Origin: Pararhizobium polonicum
Lineage (GTDB): Bacteria; Pseudomonadota; Alphaproteobacteria; Rhizobiales; Rhizobiaceae
Direction of reading: 5' to 3'
Assembly: GCF_001687365.1 (NCBI RefSeq)
Contig: NZ_LGLV01000019.1
Coordinates: 107,171-171,170, forward strand
Length of the DNA: 64,000 nt
Every line of letters starts with the position of its first letter. Within the stretch, counting starts at the first letter, position 1. The translations under genes were made by a program, and so were the position numbers. The notes below the pieces were generated by a model. That model saw only the letters and a program-made list of their open reading frames with translations, did not search any database and had not been told where the DNA came from. Shown in pieces: positions 25,738 to 33,865 of this stretch.

Positions 25738-26601
25738 TCATGCCCTCTCGATCTTCAGCCAGCGGGCGCAGAGTACGTAGGCAAGGGTCACCGCCAGCAT
25801 CAGGATAATCGACAACGCCGCCGCCATCGGAAAATCCGCCCGCCGTCCAAGCTGCAGCATGATGATCTGCGGCAGCACCAGTTCGTTGTTGCCACCGAGA
25901 ATCTGCGGCGTCACATAATCACCGATGCAGAGAACGAAGGTCAGAAAGGCGCCAGTCATGATGCCCGGCAGCGTCAGGGGCAGGATGACATGCCAGAAGG
26001 TCTGCAAGGCATTGGCGCCGAGATCGGCCGCCGCCCGGCGATAGTTCGGCGACAGCTGGATCAGGTTGGCGTAGATCGTCAGCGTCAGCAGCATGACGAA
26101 GAAATGTACGAAGCCGATAACGGTGGCCGTCCGGTTGCTGGCGATCTCCAGCGGTTCGCTGACAACACCCAGCGTCATCAGCGTCTGGTTGATCACACCG
26201 TTGCGCGACAGCACCAGCAGCCAGGAATAGGAGCGTACCACATAGGACGTCCAGAACGGCAGCACGGCCATGATCAGCGCCAGCCGCTGGAATCGCTTCG
26301 GCACGCGCTCGGCAATGATCCAGGCCAGCGGATAGGCCAGAAGCACCGACAGCACCGTGACGATCAGGGTGATTTCAAGCGAGTTCACCAGCCCCTTGAA
26401 CAAAGAATCCTTGGCAAAGAAGGCAATGTAATTGTCGAGATTCCAAACCTTGACGATCTGGCCGCTCTGCCGCGACCACAGGCTCATCGCCGCCATGAAC
26501 AGGAATGGCACGACGAAGAAGGCAACCGTCCACAGCAGCGCCGGAGCGACAAAACCCCAGGCCTTGCGGCGTTCGGTATCTTCGAGGGTCATGGTGGACA
26601 T
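25738..26601 (-). CDS. ABC transporter permease, PotB-like
   Basis: Permease of 287 residues. Characteristic segments are WGFVAPALLWTVAFFVVPFL, the EAA loop RAAADLGANALQTFWHVILP, and FVLCIGDYVTPQILGGNNEL, which is typical of PotB-like subunits. GGAG lies eight bases upstream of the ATG. A 150-base gap with a family A repeat separates it from the binding-protein gene. Confidence 0.93.
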   Translation of the reverse strand: MSTMTLEDTERRKAWGFVAPALLWTVAFFVVPFLFMAAMSLWSRQSGQIVKVWNLDNYIAFFAKDSLFKGLVNSLEITLIVTVLSVLLAYPLAWIIAERVPKRFQRLALIMAVLPFWTSYVVRSYSWLLVLSRNGVINQTLMTLGVVSEPLEIASNRTATVIGFVHFFVMLLTLTIYANLIQLSPNYRRAAADLGANALQTFWHVILPLTLPGIMTGAFLTFVLCIGDYVTPQILGGNNELVLPQIIMLQLGRRADFPMAAALSIILMLAVTLAYVLCARWLKIERA

Positions 26602-26625
26602 GGGTGATGCTCCGGTTTTGGAATA

Positions 26626-26739
26626 GCCCCCTCATCCGCCCTATCGGGCACCTTCTCCCCGTAAACGGGGAGAAGGGACAAGCGGCAATCTCCGTCGTCC
26701 CCTCTCCCCGCTTGCGGGGAGAGGGCTAGGATGAGGGGC
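26626..26739. repeat. Palindromic intergenic repeat, family A, copy 2
   Basis: Starts GCCCCCTCATCCGCC and ends GGATGAGGGGC (inverted ends), with two internal hairpins: TTCTCCCCGTAAACGGGGAGAA and CTCTCCCCGCTTGCGGGGAGAG. It lies between the binding-protein and first permease genes of one operon. Confidence 0.88.
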
Positions 26740-26754
26740 AGACCTCAGTAAACT

Positions 26755-27849
26755 TTACTGCTGCATCATATCCGTCCAGGCATCCTGCATCTTCTGGTCC
26801 AGTTCGACACTCGGGATCGGATAAAGCTGGGTCTTTTTCAGGTATTCCGCCTGATCGTTCCAGCGCAGCGCAGCTTTTTGCGCATCCGTCAGGTGTTCGC
26901 CAGCCTTCATGTTGGCCGGCATCGCCCAGTAGCAGGAGGATGTGGCAAGCCGCGCCTGCCCCTCGGGGCTGACGATGTACTGGACGAATTTCAGCGCCAG
27001 ATCCTGCTTCTTCGACGCCTTCATCACACCGATCGACTGCGCCCAACGGACCGCACCCTGATCGGGAACCGTCCAGTCCAGATTGGGCTTTTCGCCCGAA
27101 AGTGCCGCCGTGATCCATTCGCCGCCGCCGACCAGAATATCGACCTCGCCGGTCGCCAGTGCGGTCTGCGAGGAAACGACATCGCTCACCTGCTTTGAGA
27201 CCGTCTTCATCTCGGAGAGCTTTTCGGTGATCGCCGGCATATCGGCGTCGGAAAGCTCGGCCGTCTTCTTGCCGAGGCCGAGCGCCACAAGGCCGATCAT
27301 CGGCAGGTAATAGTCGTAGAGCGCAATACGGCCCTTGTACTTGTCGGACCAGATGATCGACAGGTCCTTCATGTCGGCCGGATCGACCTTGGTCTTGTCG
27401 TAGGAAATCGTGTTGTAGCCGAATTTTTCGGTGACGGCATAGGTTTTGCCGTCCTTCATGTTGTTGGCTTCCATCCGCACTTCCGGAAAGATATCGGCGG
27501 TCGGCAGTTTGTCGGCTGGAATTTCCGCCAGCAGATCGAGCCCGACGGCGCGCTGCACGTCGACGCCGTCAATCACAAGCACATCCCAATCGCCCGGCTG
27601 CGACTGTTCGAGGATCGAGAGTGCCGCACCGGTTCCCTCGTAATCCTTGAGGTTGACCTTGACGTCATTGGCCTTTTCGAACGGCTCGACCAGCGCCGGA
27701 TCGGTATGATCGCACCAGACCAGCGCGTTCAGTTCTTCCGTCGCAAAGGCGGGCGCCGGCGCGCTGACGGTGGAGACGGCGGCGAGCGAAATCGCCGCCA
27801 CGGAAGAGAAAAATCGACGCGCGAAAGCGCCATTCACGGAAGTGATCAT
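26755..27849 (-). CDS. ABC transporter substrate-binding protein, PotD-like
   Basis: Periplasmic binding protein of 364 residues with a Sec signal (FFSSVAAISLAAVSTVSAPA, likely cleavage near AFA-TEE). The mature part opens ELNALVWCDHTDPALVEPFE. It carries extracellular family 1 features such as SQPGDWDVLVIDG, FGYNTISYDKTKV and DILVGGGEWITAAL. GAGGG sits just before the ATG. First gene of the importer-MBL-ALDH operon and divergent from the TetR gene. Confidence 0.92.
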   Translation of the reverse strand: MITSVNGAFARRFFSSVAAISLAAVSTVSAPAPAFATEELNALVWCDHTDPALVEPFEKANDVKVNLKDYEGTGAALSILEQSQPGDWDVLVIDGVDVQRAVGLDLLAEIPADKLPTADIFPEVRMEANNMKDGKTYAVTEKFGYNTISYDKTKVDPADMKDLSIIWSDKYKGRIALYDYYLPMIGLVALGLGKKTAELSDADMPAITEKLSEMKTVSKQVSDVVSSQTALATGEVDILVGGGEWITAALSGEKPNLDWTVPDQGAVRWAQSIGVMKASKKQDLALKFVQYIVSPEGQARLATSSCYWAMPANMKAGEHLTDAQKAALRWNDQAEYLKKTQLYPIPSVELDQKMQDAWTDMMQQ

Positions 27850-27901
27850 CGCATTGCCCTCTGGTAGCAGCGCTCATTGCGGCGCCTTCACAAAAAGATT
27901 G

Positions 27902-27913
27902 AATGAGTTCATT
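27902..27913. promoter_or_regulatory. Candidate TetR operator in divergent promoter
   Basis: AATGA-GT-TCATT, five-base arms, in the AT-rich 115-base region between the binding-protein gene and the TetR gene. Short arms make this weak evidence. Confidence 0.3.
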
Positions 27914-27964
27914 TTTTAAGTCAATATCAATTTTGAGGACATTCATAAAAAGGAAAACGCCGGA

Positions 27965-28591
27965 ATGACGGGGCTTCGCGCACGACAGAAAGCCGACAGG
28001 AACCGGCGCATCCTGGAAGCGGCCACCACCCTTTTTCGCGAGGTCGGCTATGACAGCGCCCGCATCGAAGACATCGCCGAGCGGGCCGAAGTCTCGGTCG
28101 GGACATTCTACAATTACTACGAAAACAAGGGGGATATCCTGGTTGCCGCCGTCTCGATGGAAGTCGAGGAAGTGCTGGCCGCCGGCAAGTCCATTGTCGA
28201 AACGCCGCCGGCAACGGTCGGCGACGCCCTGAAGGCGCTGATCGAGCAATATTACAACCATTCCCTCGTCTATCTCAGCAAGGAAATGTGGCGCACCGCC
28301 ATGGCGATCTCGATCCAGCAGCCGGAAACGCCATTCAGCAAACGTTACACCGAACTCGATAGCCGCCTCTGCGATCAGGTCTCGACGCTGATTGCCAAGC
28401 TGCAACTGCGCGGCGCCATCATGCCGGGTATCGACGCGGTCGCCGCCGGGCAGATGTTCTTCAACAATCTCAACATGATGTTCATCGAATTCGTCAAGGA
28501 CGAGGCGATGACGCTCGATACGCTGAAGGAGATCGTCGCCCGGCAGAACCGGCCGCTGGCAACGCTGATGAGCAGCCCAAAAATCCAATAG
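27965..28591 (+). CDS. TetR family transcriptional regulator
   Basis: Repressor-type regulator of 208 residues. The helix-turn-helix is near the N-terminus: RRILEAATTLFREVGYDSAR followed by IEDIAERAEVSVGTFYNYYE. The remaining helices would form the ligand pocket. It is divergent from the PotD-like gene, and control of that operon is the natural inference. The SnoaL-like gene follows after 17 bases and is probably co-transcribed. Confidence 0.92.
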   Translation: MTGLRARQKADRNRRILEAATTLFREVGYDSARIEDIAERAEVSVGTFYNYYENKGDILVAAVSMEVEEVLAAGKSIVETPPATVGDALKALIEQYYNHSLVYLSKEMWRTAMAISIQQPETPFSKRYTELDSRLCDQVSTLIAKLQLRGAIMPGIDAVAAGQMFFNNLNMMFIEFVKDEAMTLDTLKEIVARQNRPLATLMSSPKIQ

Positions 28592-28608
28592 AAGCAGGAC
28601 ATTCCGGG

Positions 28609-29001
28609 ATGGAACACACGACGAATGCGGTCCTTGCGGCCGCCGATAGCCTGATCGACGCCTTTTCGCGCCATGACCGGGAAAAATATTTCGCGGCTTT
28701 CTCGAAGGACGCCACCTTCATCTTCCACAATCTCGATCGCCCTTTGAAAAACCGCGCGGCCTATGAAGCGGAATGGGCACTCTGGGAGACACGCGACGGC
28801 TTCAGGGTGCTCTCCTGCCGTTCCAGTGATCGCAACCTGCAACTGCTCGGCAATGTCTCGATCTTCAGCCACAGCGTCGAAACGCAGGCCGAATTCGGCG
28901 GCGAGGCTGTCACCAGCCGGGAACGGGAAACGATCGTCTTCGAAAAGCAGCCGGATGGCGCATGGCTGGCGGTTCACGAACATCTGTCGCAGGCATCGTG
29001 A
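28609..29001 (+). CDS. SnoaL-like / NTF2-fold protein
   Basis: Small cytoplasmic protein of 130 residues. The opening LAAADSLIDAFSRHDREKYF followed by AAFSKDATFIFHNLDRPL, and the closing ERETIVFEKQPDGAWLAVHE, are typical of the SnoaL/DUF4440 branch of the NTF2-like fold. The fold forms a cone-shaped pocket used by isomerases, hydrolases and non-enzymatic binders alike, so no activity is assigned. It lies in the same unit as the TetR gene. Confidence 0.82.
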   Translation: MEHTTNAVLAAADSLIDAFSRHDREKYFAAFSKDATFIFHNLDRPLKNRAAYEAEWALWETRDGFRVLSCRSSDRNLQLLGNVSIFSHSVETQAEFGGEAVTSRERETIVFEKQPDGAWLAVHEHLSQAS

Positions 29002-29006
29002 AAAGA

Positions 29007-29042
29007 CGAAGCCCTTGAATCGATCTCGATTCAAGGGCTTCG
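29007..29042. terminator. Perfect 16-bp stem hairpin, shared by convergent genes
   Basis: Arms CGAAGCCCTTGAATCG (29007-29022) and its exact complement (29027-29042) around a four-base loop. It starts five bases after the SnoaL-like stop and ends 39 bases from the stop of the convergent small membrane protein gene. On the minus strand it is followed by TCTTTT, so it suits that direction better, but it could act both ways. Confidence 0.75.
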
Positions 29043-29081
29043 AAGACTGCTCGAACGGCGACATGCCGCCGTCAGCAAGAC

Positions 29082-29231
29082 CTAGATTGCGCCGAAAACC
29101 AGCGCGGAAACGAAAATGAAGGCCGCGGCCAAGGCGGCGGCTTGCGCGGCCATATTCCAGGAAAAATGCGTTCCGGACTGCGCGCCAAAGGCGGCTGGGC
29201 GATTCTGCATGACTGGTTTCGAACCTTGCAT
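29082..29231 (-). CDS. Small membrane protein of unknown function
   Basis: A 49-residue protein, MQGSKPVMQNRPAAFGAQSG then THFSWNMAAQ, ending in one hydrophobic segment AAALAAAFIFVSALVFGAI. It therefore looks like a tail-anchored single-pass inner-membrane protein. GGAGGACAGG lies directly before the ATG, and a strong terminator follows 40 bases after the stop. Together these argue for a real gene despite its size. A longer in-frame start at 29363 is possible but has no comparable ribosome site. Function unknown; I have a vague recollection of similar short proteins in rhizobia, not verified. Confidence 0.65.
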   Translation of the reverse strand: MQGSKPVMQNRPAAFGAQSGTHFSWNMAAQAAALAAAFIFVSALVFGAI

Positions 29232-29399
29232 CCTGTCCTCCACTGAAGTTGTTGCAGATATGCTGCTTGCCGTATCGTCTCCTGAATTTCTCCTATATTT
29301 TCCATCAAGTTTATAGAGATTATTTTCTTCATTTTGCGCCCGAAGAGAAAAAACCGTCCTCAACGCATAACCGCCATGAAAAGAACCTCAGCAGGAGCC

Positions 29400-30317
29400 T
29401 CAATGGTCCTGCCCGTGCTCTCTTTCGCGCACATGCCGGGACCATCGCTCGCTGAACCAGGGGCTGAGCAGCGAAACATCCGGCTGGCTGTGCGGATGGG
29501 TGAGCGCGGCATTGTCTTCCGCATGAGTCCAGACCTTGAAGGTCGTGAGTTCATGCTTGCCGAAGGTCTGGATCAACGGAATATCGGCGGCATCGCAGCC
29601 GCGCGCAACGACGATACGGCCGATACGCGGAATATTGTGGCGGGCATCGAACGTGTACCACCGGTCCTGCAGATAGACTTCGAACCAGGCATTGAAGTCC
29701 ATCGGAGCCGGGTCTCCTGCAATGCCGATATCACCCATATAGCCGTTGACGTAGCGGGCCGGCATGTTCATGCAGCGGCAGAGCGTAACGGCAAGATGGG
29801 CATAGTCGCGGCAGACCCCTGCCCTCTCTTCATGCGCTTCCATGGCAGTCCGCAAGGTGGAAGAGTAGCCATAGCTGAAGGTCAGCCGTTCATGCACATA
29901 GTCGCAGATTGCCTGAACGCGGGCCCAGCCGGGCTCGATTTCGCCGAACTGACGCCAGGCAAGCGCGCCGAAACGGTCGGTTTCGCAATAGCGGCTGGCG
30001 GAAAGGTAAGGCAGGCACTGGGCCGGCAGCTTTTCGACGGGAACAGCACCGGCGGCAAGATTGACCGGATCCGGACGGCCGCTGTCCCTGATGACGGCAT
30101 CGTAGCTCAGATGCATCCCCCCTTCGGGCACGACCATGCGCATGCAGGCATTGCCGAATGGATCGATGATTTCCGCCATCCGAACGGCCGGATCGGAGAT
30201 CGGTCCGCGCTCGCTGACAACATCCGAACGCCGGGCGCGATCGACCGAAAGATAGGTCATCATCGGCGTTGGCTGAGCGCAACTGATGCCGATCTCGTAT
30301 CCGAACCGTATGAACAT
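29400..30317 (-). CDS. Transglutaminase-like domain protein
   Basis: A 305-residue cytoplasmic protein of the bacterial transglutaminase-like (cysteine protease fold) family. The N-terminal beta-rich domain (to about residue 130) is followed by the core, with Cys in ERAGVCRDYAHLAVTLCRCM and Asp in RWYTFDARHNIPRIGR. The position that usually holds the catalytic His (HAWxEV) reads DFNAWFEVYL, so an Asn replaces it. GGAGG lies six bases from the ATG. The gene stands alone next to a GntR gene; its role is unknown. Confidence 0.87.
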   Translation of the reverse strand: MFIRFGYEIGISCAQPTPMMTYLSVDRARRSDVVSERGPISDPAVRMAEIIDPFGNACMRMVVPEGGMHLSYDAVIRDSGRPDPVNLAAGAVPVEKLPAQCLPYLSASRYCETDRFGALAWRQFGEIEPGWARVQAICDYVHERLTFSYGYSSTLRTAMEAHEERAGVCRDYAHLAVTLCRCMNMPARYVNGYMGDIGIAGDPAPMDFNAWFEVYLQDRWYTFDARHNIPRIGRIVVARGCDAADIPLIQTFGKHELTTFKVWTHAEDNAALTHPHSQPDVSLLSPWFSERWSRHVREREHGQDH

Positions 30318-30660
30318 GTTCTACCTCCACCACCCGGCAGGAACGGACGTCCCGCATATTTGTTCCGGTTTCAGGACTGGAAAAGCGGGGCCAAACATGC
30401 CCCTGACACAGGGACGCAGACTGTGGGGCCGGCGCGCAAAAGCGCGGCAGTCCCGGCCATCGGGCCGAACATTCATCACATCTGGGCTGATCACATTCCG
30501 ATGCCTCGACGATAACGAGACTCCGGTGCATCCGGAGCGCTTGCCAGACAGGAGGCGGACAGACGGGATCGCAACAGGCCCCGATCCTAGGCCGAATTAC
30601 GACATCTGGCAACGTGGCTCGACAGTTCAGGAGCTGCAATTGCCGCCCGTACGAGGTCAT
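30318..30660. other. Intergenic region without a recognised gene
   Basis: 343 bases between the transglutaminase-like gene and the GntR gene, both on minus. It must hold the transglutaminase promoter. Open frames here have no Shine-Dalgarno, no recognisable motif and a composition like shadow frames. I see no RNA gene, repeat or clear palindrome. Confidence 0.5.
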
Positions 30661-31371
30661 TCACAGAGACGTTGCGTCGCCCGATTTCCGCTCGTCCGCA
30701 CCCGCACCGGATGCAAAAACAGCGCTCGCGCCGCTGACGATCGAGACATGCGCATAGGCCGCCTGCCCGGCGCCAACGCCGTCAGCCCGCAGGATCGCCG
30801 TCACGATGACGCCGTGCTCCTCATGGGATTTCGCCAGCCGTCCCGGGATGCGGAACTGCGCCCGCCGGAAGGGCGCAAGGCGCGCGCGGGTCTGGCTGGC
30901 AAGGTCGGTAAGATGATCGCTATGGGCGCCGCGATAAAGGCGCGTATGGAAATCGGTGTTGTGTGCCTCGTATTCGTCCTCGGCACCGCGATGCACCAGC
31001 CGTGCCGACGCTGTGTGGGCGGCTTCCAGCATGCGCCGTTCGTCCGCCGTCATGCGTTCGGCCGACAGCCGCGCGCAAATCGCCTCAAGCTCTGCCATTG
31101 CCTCGAACATCGAGGCGAGATGCTGCTGCGTCACATTGGTGACGATAGCACTCTTGTTGGGCTCCCGCCCGACCAGACCGATTGCGCAAAGCTGGCCGAG
31201 AGCCTCGCGAACCGGCGTGCGGGAAACTTCGAAACGGTTTGCCAGCGAAATCTCGTCCAGCCGCTCGCCGGGACGCAAGGCACCGGTGATGATCAGATCG
31301 GCGATCGCGCGAACCATCTGCTCGACGGTTGTTCCAGACCGGATGACTTCTCTTTTTCTGGCGAGTTTCAC
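30661..31371 (-). CDS. GntR family transcriptional regulator (FadR/FCD subfamily)
   Basis: Regulator of 236 residues. The winged helix is RLDEISLANRFEVSRTPVRE followed by ALGQL, and the all-helical FCD ligand domain carries probable metal ligands (NTDFHTRLYRGAH and KSHEEHGVIV). It starts at GTG with no strong Shine-Dalgarno. It lies downstream of the arabinoside importer but is separated from it by a terminator, so it is a separate unit. Target unknown; the transglutaminase-like gene or the importer are both possible. Confidence 0.88.
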   Translation of the reverse strand: MKLARKREVIRSGTTVEQMVRAIADLIITGALRPGERLDEISLANRFEVSRTPVREALGQLCAIGLVGREPNKSAIVTNVTQQHLASMFEAMAELEAICARLSAERMTADERRMLEAAHTASARLVHRGAEDEYEAHNTDFHTRLYRGAHSDHLTDLASQTRARLAPFRRAQFRIPGRLAKSHEEHGVIVTAILRADGVGAGQAAYAHVSIVSGASAVFASGAGADERKSGDATSL

Positions 31372-31490
31372 GGTTCAAATCTGCTTGAAATTGACACTGC
31401 ATACAGATGCGATGCAGCACCAGCATTGTCAATGACCGGCCTAATAAGCTGACTTCATTATGTATTTCTTGAAGGAACGTCCTCTTCTGC

Positions 31491-31532
31491 AAAAAAAACG
31501 AAAGAGCCCGCCGCGTGTCGTGCGGCGGGCTC
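31491..31532 (-). terminator. Rho-independent terminator of the arabinoside importer operon
   Basis: GC-rich arms GAGCCCGCCGC (31504-31514) and GCGGCGGGCTC (31522-31532) with a seven-base loop. On the minus strand the stem is followed by TTTCG and a run of eight T (31491-31498). It begins 25 bases after the binding-protein stop. Confidence 0.92.
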
Positions 31533-31556
31533 CCAGAGCAATGGCGTTAGCAATGC

Positions 31557-32891
31557 CTACAGGTTGGCCAGCAACTCGTTGATGCGGTTTTCGGCATCCG
31601 TCAGAGCAGCCTCGACCTCCTTCTGGCCGGACACTGCGGCACCCATTTCTTCACCGATAATGTCCTGAATGGCGAACTGGCGCTGGACCGAGGATGGCAG
31701 CGGCGTGCCGAGCGTGGCAATCGGCGCGATCGTGTCGCGATGCGGCAGCGCCTTGAAGGCGTCGGACTCGAGCACGGCCTTGAACGCCGGCAGATGGCCG
31801 GTGCGCGACCATTCGAAATCGTTGTCGGCGAAGAACTTCAGGAACTTGCCGATGGCGGCGAGCTGTTCCGGCGTCCGGTCTTCCTTGTTCGACACGGCCC
31901 AGGTGTGGCCGTCGGCATATTGCGCCTTCTTGCCGCCGAAGAGCTGCGGATAGGGATAGACCGCATAGCCGCCCTTGTTGAGCGCCGTGCCCGCGGTTGC
32001 CGCGGATGCATTGTAGTCGCCGATGACCCAGGTGCCGTTCAGCTGCACGCCACCCTTGCCGGCGAGGAATGCCTGGATCGCGGCACCATAGTCCATGTCC
32101 TTGGTGGTATAACCATTGTCGAAGATCTTCTTGTACATCTCGACGGCGGCTTTGCCTTCCGGCGTGTTCAGCTTGATCTTCGTCGGATCGGCGAAAAAGT
32201 CCGAATCCTGCTGGAAGAGCGAGGTGTAGAGATTGCGGGTATAGAGCGCGACTTCGTTGGCAAGGTTCTGGACGAAATAGGGCTTGCCCGTCTTCTGCTT
32301 GAACTGTTCGGCCTGCGCCATGAGTTCGTCGACGCTGGTCGGCAGCTTCGGCGTGCCATCCGCGTTGAGCAGATCCGCCTGTTTGAACAGATCGAGATTG
32401 ATATGGTAGAGCATCGTCCAGCTGTCGATCGGCAGGGCGTAGATCTTGTCTTCCTTGGTCACGCCGCCACGGCCGGCATCCGTGAAGCTGTCAGGCGAAA
32501 TGCCGACGGTTGCCAGCAACTCGTCGAGCGGCAGCAGCAGACCCTTGGACTGGTAGTCCGACAGGGCGGATTCATGCACGGTGACGATATCCGGCGGGTC
32601 GCCGGCGGCGAACTGCGCCGTCAGCTGGTCGTAGCCCGGCCATTCGACCGTGGTCACCGTTGCCTTGATGTCCGGATTGTCGGCGTTGAACTTGTTGATC
32701 AGCGAGGTGATGATGCCGCATTCGCCGACAGCCTTGCTGACATCGGTATTGGTGGCGAAATCGGCGTCGCAGGCGCCGAAGAAACGCTGCACCGAAATCT
32801 CGGTAACATCCTGCGCAAAGGCGGGCGAAGCGCTCACCAGCGCCGCGACGGACGCCGCCGCCATCATCCATGATCTGAAATGCCGTGTCAT
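31557..32891 (-). CDS. Sugar ABC transporter substrate-binding protein
   Basis: Periplasmic family 1 binding protein of about 444 residues. The ATG at 32891 follows GGAGGAGA and gives a clean Sec signal (MMAAASVAALVSASPAFA-QD); a longer open frame to 33230 has neither and is rejected. Mature segments include TVEWPGYDQLTAQFAAGDPP and DYQSKGLLLPLDELLATVG, and FLAGKGGVQLNGTWVIGDYN, typical for oligosaccharide binders. It is the last gene of the operon, after its permeases. Context with a GH51 arabinofuranosidase suggests arabinose-containing oligosaccharides as ligand. Confidence 0.93.
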   Translation of the reverse strand: MTRHFRSWMMAAASVAALVSASPAFAQDVTEISVQRFFGACDADFATNTDVSKAVGECGIITSLINKFNADNPDIKATVTTVEWPGYDQLTAQFAAGDPPDIVTVHESALSDYQSKGLLLPLDELLATVGISPDSFTDAGRGGVTKEDKIYALPIDSWTMLYHINLDLFKQADLLNADGTPKLPTSVDELMAQAEQFKQKTGKPYFVQNLANEVALYTRNLYTSLFQQDSDFFADPTKIKLNTPEGKAAVEMYKKIFDNGYTTKDMDYGAAIQAFLAGKGGVQLNGTWVIGDYNASAATAGTALNKGGYAVYPYPQLFGGKKAQYADGHTWAVSNKEDRTPEQLAAIGKFLKFFADNDFEWSRTGHLPAFKAVLESDAFKALPHRDTIAPIATLGTPLPSSVQRQFAIQDIIGEEMGAAVSGQKEVEAALTDAENRINELLANL

Positions 32892-33013
32892 GCTTGTCTC
32901 CTCCGTTGGTTTCGTTCCGTTGGTGCGGTCAAACCCTCTCCCAAGGGCCTGTCTTTCAAAGCCGGCGCAGCACCACTGCCGCCTCCGACCGATTGGCAAA
33001 AGCGCTGGTGGCG

Positions 33014-33865
33014 CTAGCGCACGGCGGCGCCCGAGACGGCCGTGACGATGTATTTCTGGAAGAACAGGTAGAGGATGAGGATCGGCGCACCGGCAAAAAC
33101 GGCCTGCGCCATCAGGAAACCCAATCCTTCCGACTGCGCAAAATTGGTCTGCGTCGAGGCCATGCCAACGGTCAGCGTGAACATTTCCTTCTTCGTGCCG
33201 GAGATCAGCGGCCAGAAGTAATCGTTCCACGACCAGAGAAAGGTGAAGATGCCGAGCGTTGCCTGGGCAGGAACGGTCAGCGGCAAAAGCACCTTCCAGA
33301 AGATCTTGAAGCGGCTGGCATTGTCGAGCAGTGCCGCCTCATCGAGTTCCTTTGGAATGGCGCGGAAATACTGGGTCATCAGGAAGACGCCAAAGGGAGC
33401 CGAAAGCCCCGGCAGGATCAGCCCCTGATAGGTATTGTGCAGCTTCAGCATGCCGAAGATCTGATGGCGGGCGATCAGCACCGCCTGCTCCGGCACGGCG
33501 AGACCGAGAAGCACGATGACAAAGAGGATATCGCGGCCGGGGAAATTCAGCCGCGCAAAGCCGTAGCCGGCAAGCGAGCAAAGAACCAGCGTCCCGATCG
33601 TCAGGCCGGTCGAGACGATGAGGCTGTTCAGAACCCAGCGGAACACCGACGAGTTCGCGAGGATATTGAGATAGTTCAGCAGCGTATAAGGCGCGCGGAA
33701 AACCGAGTTCATATCGGCCATCAGCTCGGCATTGGCCTTCAGCGACAGGCCGATCACCCAGAGAACCGGGGTCAGCATGATCAGCGCGAAGGCGACGACG
33801 AGGGCAAACATGAGGCGGTCGCCGAACTCGCGGCCCATGATACTGGTGGAGCGGACATTGCTCAT
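33014..33865 (-). CDS. Sugar ABC transporter permease (MalG/AraQ-like)
   Basis: Permease of 283 residues with about six helices: FALVVAFALIMLTPVLWVIG near the N-terminus, and an EAA loop ELDEAALLDNASRFKIFWKV. A characteristic WSWNDYFWPL follows. Start and upstream stop share a base (TGATG), so translation is coupled to the other permease. Confidence 0.93.
   Translation of the reverse strand: MSNVRSTSIMGREFGDRLMFALVVAFALIMLTPVLWVIGLSLKANAELMADMNSVFRAPYTLLNYLNILANSSVFRWVLNSLIVSTGLTIGTLVLCSLAGYGFARLNFPGRDILFVIVLLGLAVPEQAVLIARHQIFGMLKLHNTYQGLILPGLSAPFGVFLMTQYFRAIPKELDEAALLDNASRFKIFWKVLLPLTVPAQATLGIFTFLWSWNDYFWPLISGTKKEMFTLTVGMASTQTNFAQSEGLGFLMAQAVFAGAPILILYLFFQKYIVTAVSGAAVR

Noticed and set aside
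32891..33014. Possible attenuator hairpin (GCGC-rich) between the last permease and the binding-protein gene of the arabinoside operon
   Set aside because: The stem is short and has no T-run, so it could not be told from background GC-rich sequence.
32892..33230. N-terminal extension of the 31557 binding protein
   Set aside because: The extension precedes a clear Sec signal peptide and a strong Shine-Dalgarno at 32891, and it overlaps the permease gene.
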